Shown: in pieces, positions 5,755 through 13,265 of the stretch
Numbering within the stretch: the stretch's first letter is position 1
Layout of the letters: each line of letters begins with the position of its first letter
Source of the DNA: an uncultured Clostridia bacterium
Lineage (GTDB): Bacteria > Bacillota > Clostridia > Christensenellales > Borkfalkiaceae
Length of the DNA stretch: 15,660 bases
NCBI GenBank assembly: GCA_934247855.1
Contig: CAKQKA010000039.1
Span: forward strand, 1 to 15,660
Direction: 5' to 3'
The notes under the pieces: model-generated
Databases searched by the model: none
Told to the model about the DNA's origin: nothing
The model's input: only the letters and a program-made list of their open reading frames with translations
Made by a program: the position numbers and the translations under genes

Positions 5755-6840
5755 TTAAGAAATGCGTTTTCCGCAACCGGGACAGAATTTGCTTCCCGCC
5801 GGGACTTCGGCTCCGCAATCGGTGCAGAATTTCTTTTCGGGCAGTCTTGCACCGCATTCGGGGCAGAATTTACCCGCGGAAACGGTATGACCGCAACCCG
5901 GACAAACAACGGTTTTCCCGGTAGTGGAGCCGGAAGAAGCCGCAGCGTTACCCGAGCCCGAACCGCCGGCAGCCGCGCCGCCTATAGCACCGGCCATAAT
6001 ACCGCCGATACCCATACCTGCGCCCATGCCTACACCTGCGCCCATAAACGCGCCGCCCATACCGGGATTCTTAGCCGCATCGCGCATGGCTTCCGCCGCG
6101 GCGACTTTCATCATCGTGTCGGTAGAATCTGCCATGATACCGTATTTGGTACGTTCGTCGAGAGCTTTCTGAACCTCTTCGGGAACGGACATGTTTTCGA
6201 TAAGCAGCGTTTCGAGTTTCAAGCCGATGTTCTTGAACAATTCCTGAACTTTGGCTTTTACTATGGTCTGGAATTCCATAGTGTTTCCGGCAAGGTCGAG
6301 AACGGAAACTTTGCTCTCGCCGACGGCGTCGGTAAGACCGGTAACGACCATGGTTTTCAAGAATTCCTGAATGTCATCTGTCGCATAGCTCTTACCTGTG
6401 CCGAAAAGTTCTTTCATGAAAGTGGGCGCGTCGTCTACTCTGAACGAGAACGAACCAAACCCTCTTACGCGGATCACGCCGAAATCGGGATCGCGCATGA
6501 TGAACGGGTTTTGCGTTCCCCACTTGATATTGGTAAACTGCTTGGTGTTTACGAAATAAACGTCAAGCGTGATAGGCGTCTGAAATGCGTAAGTCCACGC
6601 GGCAAGCGACGTAAGAATAGGCAGAATATCGGTATTGAGTTTGTAAATACCGGGCGTGAACACGTCTGCAATCTGCCCTTTGTAAACAAAAATCGCTACC
6701 TGCGATTCTCTTACGGTAAGCGAGCTCTTATCGGTTACCTCCCTACCTCCGTTCTTGAACGGATATTTGTATACCATAGTATTGCGGGAGTCGTCGCTCC
6801 ATTCGATATTCAGCCTGAATAAACTATCAAAAAGCCCCAT
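5755..6840 (-). CDS. SPFH-domain protein with C-terminal double zinc ribbon (YdjI-like)
   Basis: A 361-residue member of the SPFH (band 7) group often labelled 'virion core protein'; B. subtilis YdjI is the best-studied relative and binds the membrane-stress protein PspA and YdjG. The SPFH domain covers about residues 40-235 (RESQVAIFVYKGQIADVFTPG is typical). A helical part follows (about 236-262), then a glycine/alanine/methionine-rich segment (about 263-305), then two zinc ribbons: Cys313/Cys316/Cys326/Cys329 and Cys339/Cys342/Cys353/Cys356. AAGGAG lies 8 bases before the ATG and a good sigma-A promoter upstream. It is the first gene of the group with the DUF1858 protein and the zinc-ribbon membrane protein. 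Role in membrane scaffolding or stress is inferred from the family. Confidence 0.9.
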   Translation of the reverse strand: MGLFDSLFRLNIEWSDDSRNTMVYKYPFKNGGREVTDKSSLTVRESQVAIFVYKGQIADVFTPGIYKLNTDILPILTSLAAWTYAFQTPITLDVYFVNTKQFTNIKWGTQNPFIMRDPDFGVIRVRGFGSFSFRVDDAPTFMKELFGTGKSYATDDIQEFLKTMVVTGLTDAVGESKVSVLDLAGNTMEFQTIVKAKVQELFKNIGLKLETLLIENMSVPEEVQKALDERTKYGIMADSTDTMMKVAAAEAMRDAAKNPGMGGAFMGAGVGMGAGMGIGGIMAGAIGGAAAGGSGSGNAAASSGSTTGKTVVCPGCGHTVSAGKFCPECGARLPEKKFCTDCGAEVPAGSKFCPGCGKRIS

Positions 6841-6900
6841 CAGTGTTTCTCCTTAAGTTGAATTTTTCGCCTCGGCACGGCTTTAACCAGTATCCGAAGC

Positions 6901-6913
6901 AACGGAAACCGTT
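6901..6913. repeat. Inverted repeat in the SPFH leader
   Basis: AACGG-AAA-CCGTT lies roughly 20-30 bases downstream of the expected SPFH transcription start. Partial pairing extends outward (CCGA / TCGG). It could be an operator or a leader hairpin; no regulator is known. Confidence 0.45.
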
Positions 6914-6936
6914 CGGTCTCCATATATCTTATTCGT

Positions 6937-6965
6937 ATTATATCATTAATTTCGCTATTTTTCAA
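6937..6965 (-). promoter_or_regulatory. Sigma-A promoter of the SPFH gene
   Basis: TTGAAA (6965-6960) and a perfect TATAAT (6942-6937) on the minus strand with a 17-base spacer. The leader to the ATG at 6840 is about 90 bases. Confidence 0.85.
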
Positions 6966-7026
6966 TTATTTTAACGCATCTTTTGACAATATGTTGTCGC
7001 ACGCGCGTAACAAAACGAGGGAAACA

Positions 7027-7071
7027 CAAAAAACAGCCGAGCATTTGCAAAAGCGCGTTACCTTCGCTCGG
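7027..7071 (-). terminator. Terminator of the metG-tatD-rsmA-gtrA group
   Basis: On the minus strand CCGAGC (7071-7066) pairs with GCTCGG (7042-7037), followed by CTG and six T. The loop is long (23 bases), so the structure is moderate. AGCCGA just upstream offers an alternative partner for TCGGCT. It lies 24 bases after the gtrA stop. Confidence 0.6.
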
Positions 7072-7094
7072 ATTTTTGCACTTTATTTTTTCGG

Positions 7095-7607
7095 CTATAT
7101 TTTTTCGCCGGCGCTTTCGGCAATATTTTCAACCGTGTCTTCTACTGCCTTTTCATTTGCTTTGCCGTCGTTTTCGTCGGGTGTCGCCGCATTTTTCTTA
7201 TCGCGGAAAACAACGAATTCATCGAACAAAAACTCGGTTACGAAATTTACGACCATGGTAAGCAACAGCACAACGGTGTCGTTCCACCCCGCAGCCTCCA
7301 ATGCGTTCCCCCACAAAAGCGAGAGCGGCGTGAACACGGCGTAAAACCCTAAAACTTTCAGCATTGCTATCGGCACGTTGGTTGCCGATTTGAACGTAAA
7401 CTTACGATTGAACGTAAAATTCCACACAACCGACAAAATCAGCGAAACGAGATAACAAATCCAGTAGTTGGCGTCGGCGGAAAAACCGAATACGTTGCTT
7501 GTTAAAAGTTGTAACAATTCAAACGATACTATTTGTACAACTCCCGCCGAAATCGAGAAGCCTACAAATTTAAGTATTTTTATAATTTCTTGTTTTTTAC
7601 TACCCAT
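7095..7607 (-). CDS. GtrA-family membrane protein
   Basis: A 170-residue membrane protein of the GtrA family, which is thought to help move lipid-linked sugars across the membrane. Four hydrophobic segments are seen at about residues 10-32, 45-68, 80-100 and 110-130. The family-type endings WNFTFNRKFTFKS and NFVTEFLFDEFVVFRDK follow the second and fourth segments. The last 36 residues form an acidic, charged tail (PDENDGKANEKAVEDTVENI) not usual for GtrA. The SD is poor. The gene starts 59 bases after rsmA without an obvious terminator between, so it may be co-transcribed with the metG operon. No glycosyltransferase gene is nearby, so the substrate is unknown. Confidence 0.9.
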   Translation of the reverse strand: MGSKKQEIIKILKFVGFSISAGVVQIVSFELLQLLTSNVFGFSADANYWICYLVSLILSVVWNFTFNRKFTFKSATNVPIAMLKVLGFYAVFTPLSLLWGNALEAAGWNDTVVLLLTMVVNFVTEFLFDEFVVFRDKKNAATPDENDGKANEKAVEDTVENIAESAGEKI

Positions 7608-7666
7608 AATTTACTTCAAAAACCAACCTATAAGTCGATTATCGCATATTTCGCGCTTTTTTTGCC

Positions 7667-8509
7667 TTAACCGATTTTAGGAAAAGCAACACAAATTGCC
7701 TTTGTAAGCGAGGCAAAATCTTCACAAGAAAGCGTTTCGCCGCGAGCCATTTCGTCTATGCCGCATAAGGCGAGCAACCTGCAAACGCCGTCGCGGTCGA
7801 TTTTAAGCCATTCTTTCAGATTGTTGGCAAGCGTTTTTCGCCTCGACGAGAAAGCAACGCGCACAAGATCGCGATAAACTTTCGCATTAATGTCTGCAAA
7901 TTTAGACCTGTCGAAAACGATTTTCACCACAGCCGAATCGACGTTCGGGACGGGATAAAAATTATTCCTGCCCACGTCCATAATTCTTTCTGCGTCGGCA
8001 ACCCTGCCTATCCCGGCGGTTATCGCGCCGTAGTCGGACGTGCCGGGTTTAGCGCAAATACGCAAAGCGACCTCGTCCTGAACCATTACCACAATGCTTT
8101 TACACAGCGAAGAGCCCTCGATAAATTTCATAATAACGGGCGAGGTTATGTAATACGGCAGGTTGGCAACGAGCATATACGGCTTGCCGATGCGTTTTTC
8201 CTCGTCGGCAAGGTTTTCTTTCATGATATCGCGGAAAGTTATTTCGCAATTTTCTATTCCCGCCAGGGTTTCGCCGAGCACGGGCGCAAGCGTTTTATCT
8301 ATCTCGTAACCGTACACGAATTGCGATTTTTCGCAAAGCACTTTGGTCAAAGTACCCGCGCCGCAACCGATTTCCAATACGGGATCGGCCTTCGTAACGC
8401 CGCCCTTTTCGGCAATAGCGTACAAAATGCTGTCGTCGCTTATAAAATTCTGACCGTACTTTTTACTGAAAGTAAAGCCGTGCTTCCGCAAAAGTTCGTT
8501 TAATTTCAT
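7667..8509 (-). CDS. rsmA: 16S rRNA dimethyladenosine transferase RsmA (KsgA)
   Basis: RsmA dimethylates two adjacent adenines (A1518 and A1519 in E. coli numbering) at the 3' end of 16S rRNA late in small-subunit assembly. The 280-residue product has the N-terminal KKYGQNF motif, the SAM-binding EIGCGAG (46-52), the acidic end of strand 2 (GYEID, 67-71), the adenine-pocket NLPYY (116-120) and the C-terminal helical domain with RVAFSSRRKTLANNL. The frame opens at a TTG four codons upstream, but the ATG at 8509 has GGGAG 5 bases away and matches the family N-terminus, so it is chosen. It begins 33 bases after tatD. Confidence 0.97.
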   Translation of the reverse strand: MKLNELLRKHGFTFSKKYGQNFISDDSILYAIAEKGGVTKADPVLEIGCGAGTLTKVLCEKSQFVYGYEIDKTLAPVLGETLAGIENCEITFRDIMKENLADEEKRIGKPYMLVANLPYYITSPVIMKFIEGSSLCKSIVVMVQDEVALRICAKPGTSDYGAITAGIGRVADAERIMDVGRNNFYPVPNVDSAVVKIVFDRSKFADINAKVYRDLVRVAFSSRRKTLANNLKEWLKIDRDGVCRLLALCGIDEMARGETLSCEDFASLTKAICVAFPKIG

Positions 8510-8542
8510 ACTTTCTCCCAAGAAGAGTAAACTCTCCCGCCT

Positions 8543-9310
8543 TTAAATTGCGCCGAACAGCCTGTAAAAGTTTCCCCGCACGATTTCTTTGAACCGCCCG
8601 AGCTCAACGCCGTAAATATCAGCTAATTTCTCGTAAACAAACCGCACGTTTTTCGGCTCGTTCACCGTTCCGCGCAGCGGCACGGGCGCCATATACGGGC
8701 AGTCGGTTTCACACAGCACGCGTTCTATGGGTATACTGCGGATTATATCTTCCTTTTTAGCGTTTCTGAACGTAATCGCGCCGCCGAAAGCAAAATATGC
8801 GCCGTGCTTTAAGTATACCGCCGCACTCTCTCTGCTTTCCGAATAGCAATGCATTAAAAAGCCGTTTTTAAGCAACCCGCGCTTATCGCTTTCGGTTATT
8901 ATATCTGTAACGTCTTTCGACGCATCGCGCGAATGAACTATAAACGGCAAAGCCGCCTCATGCGCGATTTCTATCTGCCGCATAAACACTTGCTTTTGCA
9001 AATCGTAGTCGTTTGTATCGTAATGATAATCAAGCCCGATCTCGCCCAAAGCAATACATTTTTTTGACTTGAAAGTTTCAAAAAGTCGGGCTATAACACC
9101 GTTATCGAATTCTTTGCAGTCGGACGGGTGCACTCCGCAAGCGCATAAAACTCCCTCGTTTTTCTCAGCATAATCGCGGCTTTTTTCGCTTGAATCTATA
9201 TTCCAACCCAAGGTTACGACAGTATTAACGCCCGCCTCTTTTGCGCGCGCAAGCACGCCCGCGTCGCCATCGAACGCCTTATCGGTCAGGTGAGCATGCG
9301 AATCTATCAT
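8543..9310 (-). CDS. tatD: TatD-family metal-dependent hydrolase / DNase
   Basis: A 255-residue TIM-barrel metal hydrolase; family members are 3'-5' exonucleases acting on DNA (and RNA) with two divalent metals. Metal ligands visible in order are His5-x-His7, the Glu of GEIGLDYH (near residue 92), the His of HSRD, the His of MHCYS, and the Asp of ETDCPY. The open frame extends 24 codons further upstream, but those lie within metG. The ATG at 9310 overlaps the metG stop in an ATGA junction and starts with the usual MIDSHAHL. Translation is probably coupled to metG. The pairing metG-tatD is conserved in Bacillota. Confidence 0.96.
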   Translation of the reverse strand: MIDSHAHLTDKAFDGDAGVLARAKEAGVNTVVTLGWNIDSSEKSRDYAEKNEGVLCACGVHPSDCKEFDNGVIARLFETFKSKKCIALGEIGLDYHYDTNDYDLQKQVFMRQIEIAHEAALPFIVHSRDASKDVTDIITESDKRGLLKNGFLMHCYSESRESAAVYLKHGAYFAFGGAITFRNAKKEDIIRSIPIERVLCETDCPYMAPVPLRGTVNEPKNVRFVYEKLADIYGVELGRFKEIVRGNFYRLFGAI

Positions 9311-11292
9311 CTTATCACGCTTCCGTCGGGCATATCGGCTGCGGGTTCGACGAGTCTGACAACGCCGTTCGATTCCGAGCACAAAATCATACCCTCGCTC
9401 GTAACGCCCCTGAGCACCGCGGGTTTAAGGTTTGAAACCAGAACGACCTTTTTGCCGATCATTTCTTCCGGCGTGTAGTATTTGGCAATGCCCGAAGCAA
9501 CCGTGCGCGTTTCGCCGCCCAGCGACAGGGTAAGTTTTAACAATTTATCGCTTTTTGCCACTTTTTCGCAAGCGGTAACCGAAGCGACTTTGAGCTCCAC
9601 TTTGGCAAAATCTTCGATGCCGATTTGCGGTTTACTCTCTTCTTTTTCTTCCGCGGGCTTTGCCGCTTGTAGCGCAGCCTTTTCCGCCGCGGCTTTCGCT
9701 TTCTTGCGCTCGGTCATCATTTTGTCGATATCGGCGAGTTCTTTTTTGATATCTATTCTCGGGAAAAGCGGCGCGCAAGGCGAAACTTTCGTACCCTCTT
9801 TCAGGTACCCGAATTTTTCAAGCGAACTGAAATCGTTTAAATTTTCGCAACCGAACAGTGCGAGGATCTTATCGGGCGCAACGGTGAGAAAAGGTTTCAA
9901 CAAAAGCGCGGCAAAACGCACGCTTTCCGCAAGGTTATAAAGCACGGTTTTAAGTCTTTCCGTCTTGCCCTCGCGCGCGAGAATCCACGGCGTGGTTTCG
10001 TCAACGTACTTGTTGGCTCTGCCGCAAATGGCAAAAATCGCCGAAAGCGCGTCGGAAACGTTGAGCGCGTCCATAGCTTTATCGACTATCGCAGGAGTTT
10101 TTTCGCAAAGTTCAACAAGTTCGAAATCGGGTTTTTCGGTCTGATTCGGCGCACAAAGCACTCCGCCGAAATATTGATTTATCATTGCGCAGGTGCGCGA
10201 AACGAGGTTGCCGAGATCATTGCAAAGATCGCTGTTTATTCTTGTCAGGAACGCCTCGTTGGTATAAACTCCGTCGTTGCCGAACGGCACGTCGCGCAGC
10301 AGAAAATAACGCAAAGCGTCCGAACCGTATCTTTCGATAATCTCGAGCGGATCGGTAAGTTCGTTGCCTATCGCATCGGCTTTACTCTTGGAAAGCTTAT
10401 CGCCGCCGATGAGCAACCAACCGTGCCCGTAAACGCGTTTTGGCAGTTCGAGCCCCAACGCCATAAGAATCGCGGGCCATATAATCGCGTGGAAACGGAT
10501 GATTTCCTTACCCGTCATATGTACGTCGGCAGGCCAGAAAGTTTTGAAATTTTCGTCGTTTTCCGTGCCGTAACCGAGGGCGGACAAGTAGTTCGTAAGT
10601 GCATCGATCCAGACGTAAACGGTATGTTTTTCGTCAAACGATACGGGTATACCCCATTTTACGCTCGTTCTCGAAACGCACAAATCCGAAAGACCGGGCT
10701 TTAAAAAGTTGTTTACCATTTCGTTCATGCGCGAAACGGGCTGTAAAAACTCGGGATTATCCTCGTACAGTTTAAGAATTTTATCGGTATATTTAGAAAG
10801 ACGGAAAAAATAACTCTCCTCTTTGTCCTTATGCACTTCGCGACCGCAGTCGGGACATTTGCCGTCCTTAAGCTGCGAATCCGTCCAGAACGACTCGCAA
10901 GGCGTGCAATACCATCCCTCGTACTCCGATTTATAAATATCGCCCTGTTCGTAAAGTTTTTTGAATACCGCCTGAACGGTGGCAACGTGATCGGGATCGG
11001 TAGTACGAATAAACCTGTCGTAACTGATATCGAGCGATTTCCATATGTTTTTCAATTCGTCGACGAGCGGATTGATAAACTCCATAGGCGTAATGCCCTT
11101 TTCGGCGGCTTTCTTTTCTATTTTCTGACCATGTTCGTCCGTGCCGGTAAGAAAGAAAACCTTTTTGCCTTTCATTCGGTTATATCTTGCGAAGCCGTCG
11201 CAAATAACGGTGGTATAGCAAGTGCCGATCGTCCAGTGTCCGCTCGGATAGTAAATAGGCGTTGTAATATAGTAAGCATTATTCGATTTCAT
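9307..11292 (-). CDS. metG: Methionyl-tRNA synthetase with C-terminal tRNA-binding domain
   Basis: MetRS charges tRNA(Met) with methionine. The 661-residue product contains the catalytic Rossmann domain (TPIYYPSG, FLTGTDEHGQKI), a zinc knuckle with Cys129/Cys132/Cys146/Cys149, KLSKS near residue 300, the helical anticodon domain, a lysine/alanine-rich linker (about 535-560) and a C-terminal Trbp111/EMAP-II-like tRNA-binding domain (IGIEDFAKVELKVASV to the end). The class I HIGH signature is altered: residues 21-24 are Thr-Ile-Gly-Thr. The frame opens at a TTG one codon upstream, but the ATG at 11292 has GAGGTGA 5 bases away and is chosen. It heads the metG-tatD-rsmA operon and shares a divergent promoter region with spmA. 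The leader is too short for a T-box. Confidence 0.97.
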   Translation of the reverse strand: MKSNNAYYITTPIYYPSGHWTIGTCYTTVICDGFARYNRMKGKKVFFLTGTDEHGQKIEKKAAEKGITPMEFINPLVDELKNIWKSLDISYDRFIRTTDPDHVATVQAVFKKLYEQGDIYKSEYEGWYCTPCESFWTDSQLKDGKCPDCGREVHKDKEESYFFRLSKYTDKILKLYEDNPEFLQPVSRMNEMVNNFLKPGLSDLCVSRTSVKWGIPVSFDEKHTVYVWIDALTNYLSALGYGTENDENFKTFWPADVHMTGKEIIRFHAIIWPAILMALGLELPKRVYGHGWLLIGGDKLSKSKADAIGNELTDPLEIIERYGSDALRYFLLRDVPFGNDGVYTNEAFLTRINSDLCNDLGNLVSRTCAMINQYFGGVLCAPNQTEKPDFELVELCEKTPAIVDKAMDALNVSDALSAIFAICGRANKYVDETTPWILAREGKTERLKTVLYNLAESVRFAALLLKPFLTVAPDKILALFGCENLNDFSSLEKFGYLKEGTKVSPCAPLFPRIDIKKELADIDKMMTERKKAKAAAEKAALQAAKPAEEKEESKPQIGIEDFAKVELKVASVTACEKVAKSDKLLKLTLSLGGETRTVASGIAKYYTPEEMIGKKVVLVSNLKPAVLRGVTSEGMILCSESNGVVRLVEPAADMPDGSVIR

Positions 11293-11331
11293 CAAATCAC
11301 CTCATGCCGTAAAATAAGTTTTTCGTCATAT

Positions 11332-11360
11332 AGTATATACTAAATAACTTTAATTGTAAA
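11332..11360 (-). promoter_or_regulatory. Sigma-A promoter of the metG operon
   Basis: TTTACA (11360-11355) and TATACT (11337-11332) on the minus strand with a 17-base spacer. The leader to metG is about 35 bases. Its -35 abuts the candidate spmA -35 on the other strand. Confidence 0.8.
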
Positions 11361-11389
11361 ACATAAAAAGCCGTGATATAACATAATCT
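11361..11389 (+). promoter_or_regulatory. Candidate sigma-E-like promoter of spmA
   Basis: ACATAAA (11361-11367), a 14-base spacer, then CATAATCT (11382-11389) resembles the mother-cell sigma-E pattern (ATA-type -35, CATAnnnT -10). A sigma-A reading (TTGTAA-17-TATAAC, 11355-11383) overlaps it. The predicted start is at or next to the spmA ATG. Confidence 0.4.
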
Positions 11390-11395
11390 TTTTAT

Positions 11396-11968
11396 ATGAA
11401 CGTCGTTTTTTCTGTATTATGCGCGCTGTCCGTAGCCGTTTTTTGCATATTTTCGCCCGAAAGCGCACTGCCCGCCATGCTTGACGGAGCAAATAAAGCC
11501 CTGAGTTTAACCTTTACCCTCGTACCCGTTTACGCCGTGTGGACGGGGCTGTATAAAATACTCGAACTGTCGGGCATAACGGCAAATATTTCAAAACTGC
11601 TGAAACGCCCCGTGGAAAAACTTTTCGGCAAGACGAGCGAAAAGGCAGCCGAGTACATATCGCTTAACCTTGCGGCCAACCTTTTGGGGCTTGGCGGCGT
11701 GGCAACACCCCTCGGCATTAAAGCCTGCACCCTGCTTGAAAAAGAAAACAATCTTACCTCTTCCCGCCTGCTTTTGTTGGTCGCATCCACCTCTATACAA
11801 ATTTTGCCCGTTTCGGTAATCGCGCTGATGATAAGCTACGGCTCGAAAAATTATTCGTCCATTATTTTACCGGGACTTATCGCTACGACTTTTTCGACCG
11901 TAACGGGAATTCTAATGTTCAAGGCAGCATGCGCCGTAAGACGAAAAACAGGAGGAAAGTGCCGATAA
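11396..11968 (+). CDS. spmA: Spore maturation protein A
   Basis: A 190-residue integral membrane protein with the nucleoside-recognition (Gate) domain. In B. subtilis, SpmA and SpmB are needed for full dehydration of the spore core and thus for heat resistance. Hydrophobic stretches at about 3-20, 36-55, 120-145 and 155-175 surround the conserved NLLGLGGVATPLGIKA motif. An in-frame stop lies four codons upstream of the ATG at 11396, so this is the earliest possible ATG, and it has no SD. A candidate sigma-E-like promoter places the transcript start at the ATG itself. The stop overlaps the spmB ATG (TAATG). Gene identity is firm; the leaderless start is inferred. Confidence 0.93.
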   Translation: MNVVFSVLCALSVAVFCIFSPESALPAMLDGANKALSLTFTLVPVYAVWTGLYKILELSGITANISKLLKRPVEKLFGKTSEKAAEYISLNLAANLLGLGGVATPLGIKACTLLEKENNLTSSRLLLLVASTSIQILPVSVIALMISYGSKNYSSIILPGLIATTFSTVTGILMFKAACAVRRKTGGKCR

Positions 11969-12480
11969 TGAACCTATACGCCTACATTTTGCCCGCATTT
12001 ACTCTTTTGACGCTTATATGCGGAATTATAAAAAAAGTCGATTTGTACGAGGGGTTTGCCGAGGGCGTGAAGCAGACGATAACTTTGCTTGCAGGCATTT
12101 TTCCTTACGTTTGCGCCGTGCTTGTTATGACCGAATTAGTAGAAAAAAGCGGCGTCGGAAAGATTATAACCGACGCGCTTTCGCCGTTTTTTTCGCTCCT
12201 CGGTATACCGAAAGAACTCACGGGATTGATTTTGTTAAAGCCGTTTTCGGGCAGCGGAAGTCTGGCGCTTTTATCCGAAGTGTTTCAAAAATACGGTGCG
12301 GATTCTTACATTGCGCGGTGCGCAGCCTGCATTTTCGGCTCGTCCGAAACCACGTTTTATATCTCCGCCGTGTATTTTTCCGCCTGCAAAAACAAAAAAG
12401 CAGGACTGCCGATAATAATATCTCTTGTATCCTGCTTTCTTTCCGCAATTCTTGCCTGCCTGCTTTGCAAAATTATGTAA
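11968..12480 (+). CDS. spmB: Spore maturation protein B
   Basis: A 170-residue membrane partner of SpmA in spore-core dehydration, also with a Gate-type domain. The family motif LLKPFSGSGSLALLSEVFQK and the following FGSSETTFYISAVYF are both clear. Hydrophobic segments occur at the N-terminus, around 45-65 and at the C-terminus. The ATG at 11968 overlaps the spmA stop by one base (TAATG), with GGAGG 12 bases upstream. A GTG at 11959, in frame and 3 bases after the same SD, is an alternative that would add three residues. The longer frame starting at 11929 lies inside spmA and is rejected. Confidence 0.93.
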   Translation: MNLYAYILPAFTLLTLICGIIKKVDLYEGFAEGVKQTITLLAGIFPYVCAVLVMTELVEKSGVGKIITDALSPFFSLLGIPKELTGLILLKPFSGSGSLALLSEVFQKYGADSYIARCAACIFGSSETTFYISAVYFSACKNKKAGLPIIISLVSCFLSAILACLLCKIM

Positions 12481-12563
12481 CGCCTTTTATGATTGCCGCC
12501 GCAAACAGCCGAGCGACCGACTATCGCGCAAAACGCCAAAAAATACAAAAAAGCACAAAAAAA

Positions 12564-12581
12564 CACCGCCGTTAAGCGGTG
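12564..12581. terminator. Bidirectional terminator between spmB and the unknown lipoprotein gene
   Basis: CACCGC-CGTTAA-GCGGTG is followed by T7 on the plus strand after one A, and by T7 directly on the minus strand. It can end both the rightward spmAB transcript and the leftward gene that stops at 12599. The 80 bases between spmB and the stem hold nothing recognised. Confidence 0.85.
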
Positions 12582-12598
12582 ATTTTTTTGAGATAAAA

Positions 12599-13081
12599 TT
12601 AGGCTTTCTTAACCATTTCTCTTACGGAAGCGGTATCAAGACCGATTGCCAATACGAGACAGTTACCGTTAGCATAACCTGCTTCTACAAGCGAGTTATA
12701 GAATGCCTTAGCGTCCTCGCTTTTCTGAATGTCTTTAACGGCACCCTGAGCGGTGTTGCTTTCGTTATAGAACTTCATCATGTCTTCGGTAGCCTTGAAT
12801 TCGAGAACGAGAATAACGTTTCTGCTCAGAAGGTCGCCGATAGTGGTATCTTTGTCGGTCTTCTTATAGAAAACATGAACGTTGGTAACCATATCTTTGT
12901 CTTCATCGCCCTTGATTTCAGCGGTAATCTTTTTGTTCCAGGATTCTACGTCCTGACTTTCCGTATAACCGTTCTTTTCAAACGTGGATTTGAGTGCGCC
13001 GTACTTGGACGAACAAGCAACTAAACTGAGTGCGGATACGACGACGAGTAAGATCGCCATTAATTTTGTCATTTTCTTCAT
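12599..13081 (-). CDS. Small lipoprotein of unknown function
   Basis: A 160-residue predicted lipoprotein. The N-terminus has the charged MKKMTK, a hydrophobic core and the lipobox LVAC with Cys23, so it should be processed and anchored outside the membrane. The mature part (about 137 residues) is mixed charged/hydrophobic without cysteine-rich, repeat or catalytic motifs that I recognise. It carries a short helical region (FKATEDMMKFYNESN) and ends in a lysine pair. AAGGAGG lies about 11 bases before the ATG at 13081. A promoter-like pair lies further upstream and a bidirectional terminator follows, so it is probably a single-gene unit. Function unknown. Confidence 0.85.
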   Translation of the reverse strand: MKKMTKLMAILLVVVSALSLVACSSKYGALKSTFEKNGYTESQDVESWNKKITAEIKGDEDKDMVTNVHVFYKKTDKDTTIGDLLSRNVILVLEFKATEDMMKFYNESNTAQGAVKDIQKSEDAKAFYNSLVEAGYANGNCLVLAIGLDTASVREMVKKA

Positions 13082-13111
13082 AGTGGGTAATACCTCCTTG
13101 ATTGTGTTATT

Positions 13112-13140
13112 AGTCTATCACATTTCTTTCACATAATCAA
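13112..13140 (-). promoter_or_regulatory. Probable promoter of the small lipoprotein gene
   Basis: TTGATT (13140-13135) and TAGACT (13117-13112) on the minus strand with a 17-base spacer; each box matches 4 of 6 consensus bases. Position suits the SD at about 13093. Confidence 0.5.
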
Positions 13141-13265
13141 CACATTTTGCCTAATTACTCAAAATAATTGAAAAAAATTTTCAGAAACATTTTTTCGGCT
13201 TACAGATTAAGTCATCTTTTTCTGCTCCGCAGACGTTAAAAACAACCTGTTTTTTTAAAAAACTC

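Noticed and set aside
5887..6822. Long rightward open frame of 311 codons
   Set aside because: It lies wholly antisense to the SPFH gene, has no SD and gives a low-complexity product rich in His, Arg and Thr without family features.
11293..11331. T-box or SAM riboswitch in front of metG
   Set aside because: The leader is only about 35 bases, too short for either, and contains no T-box motif.
12018..12575. Rightward open frame of 185 codons
   Set aside because: Overlaps spmB in another frame; the product is an Arg-rich string typical of an out-of-frame translation, and it runs into the terminator.
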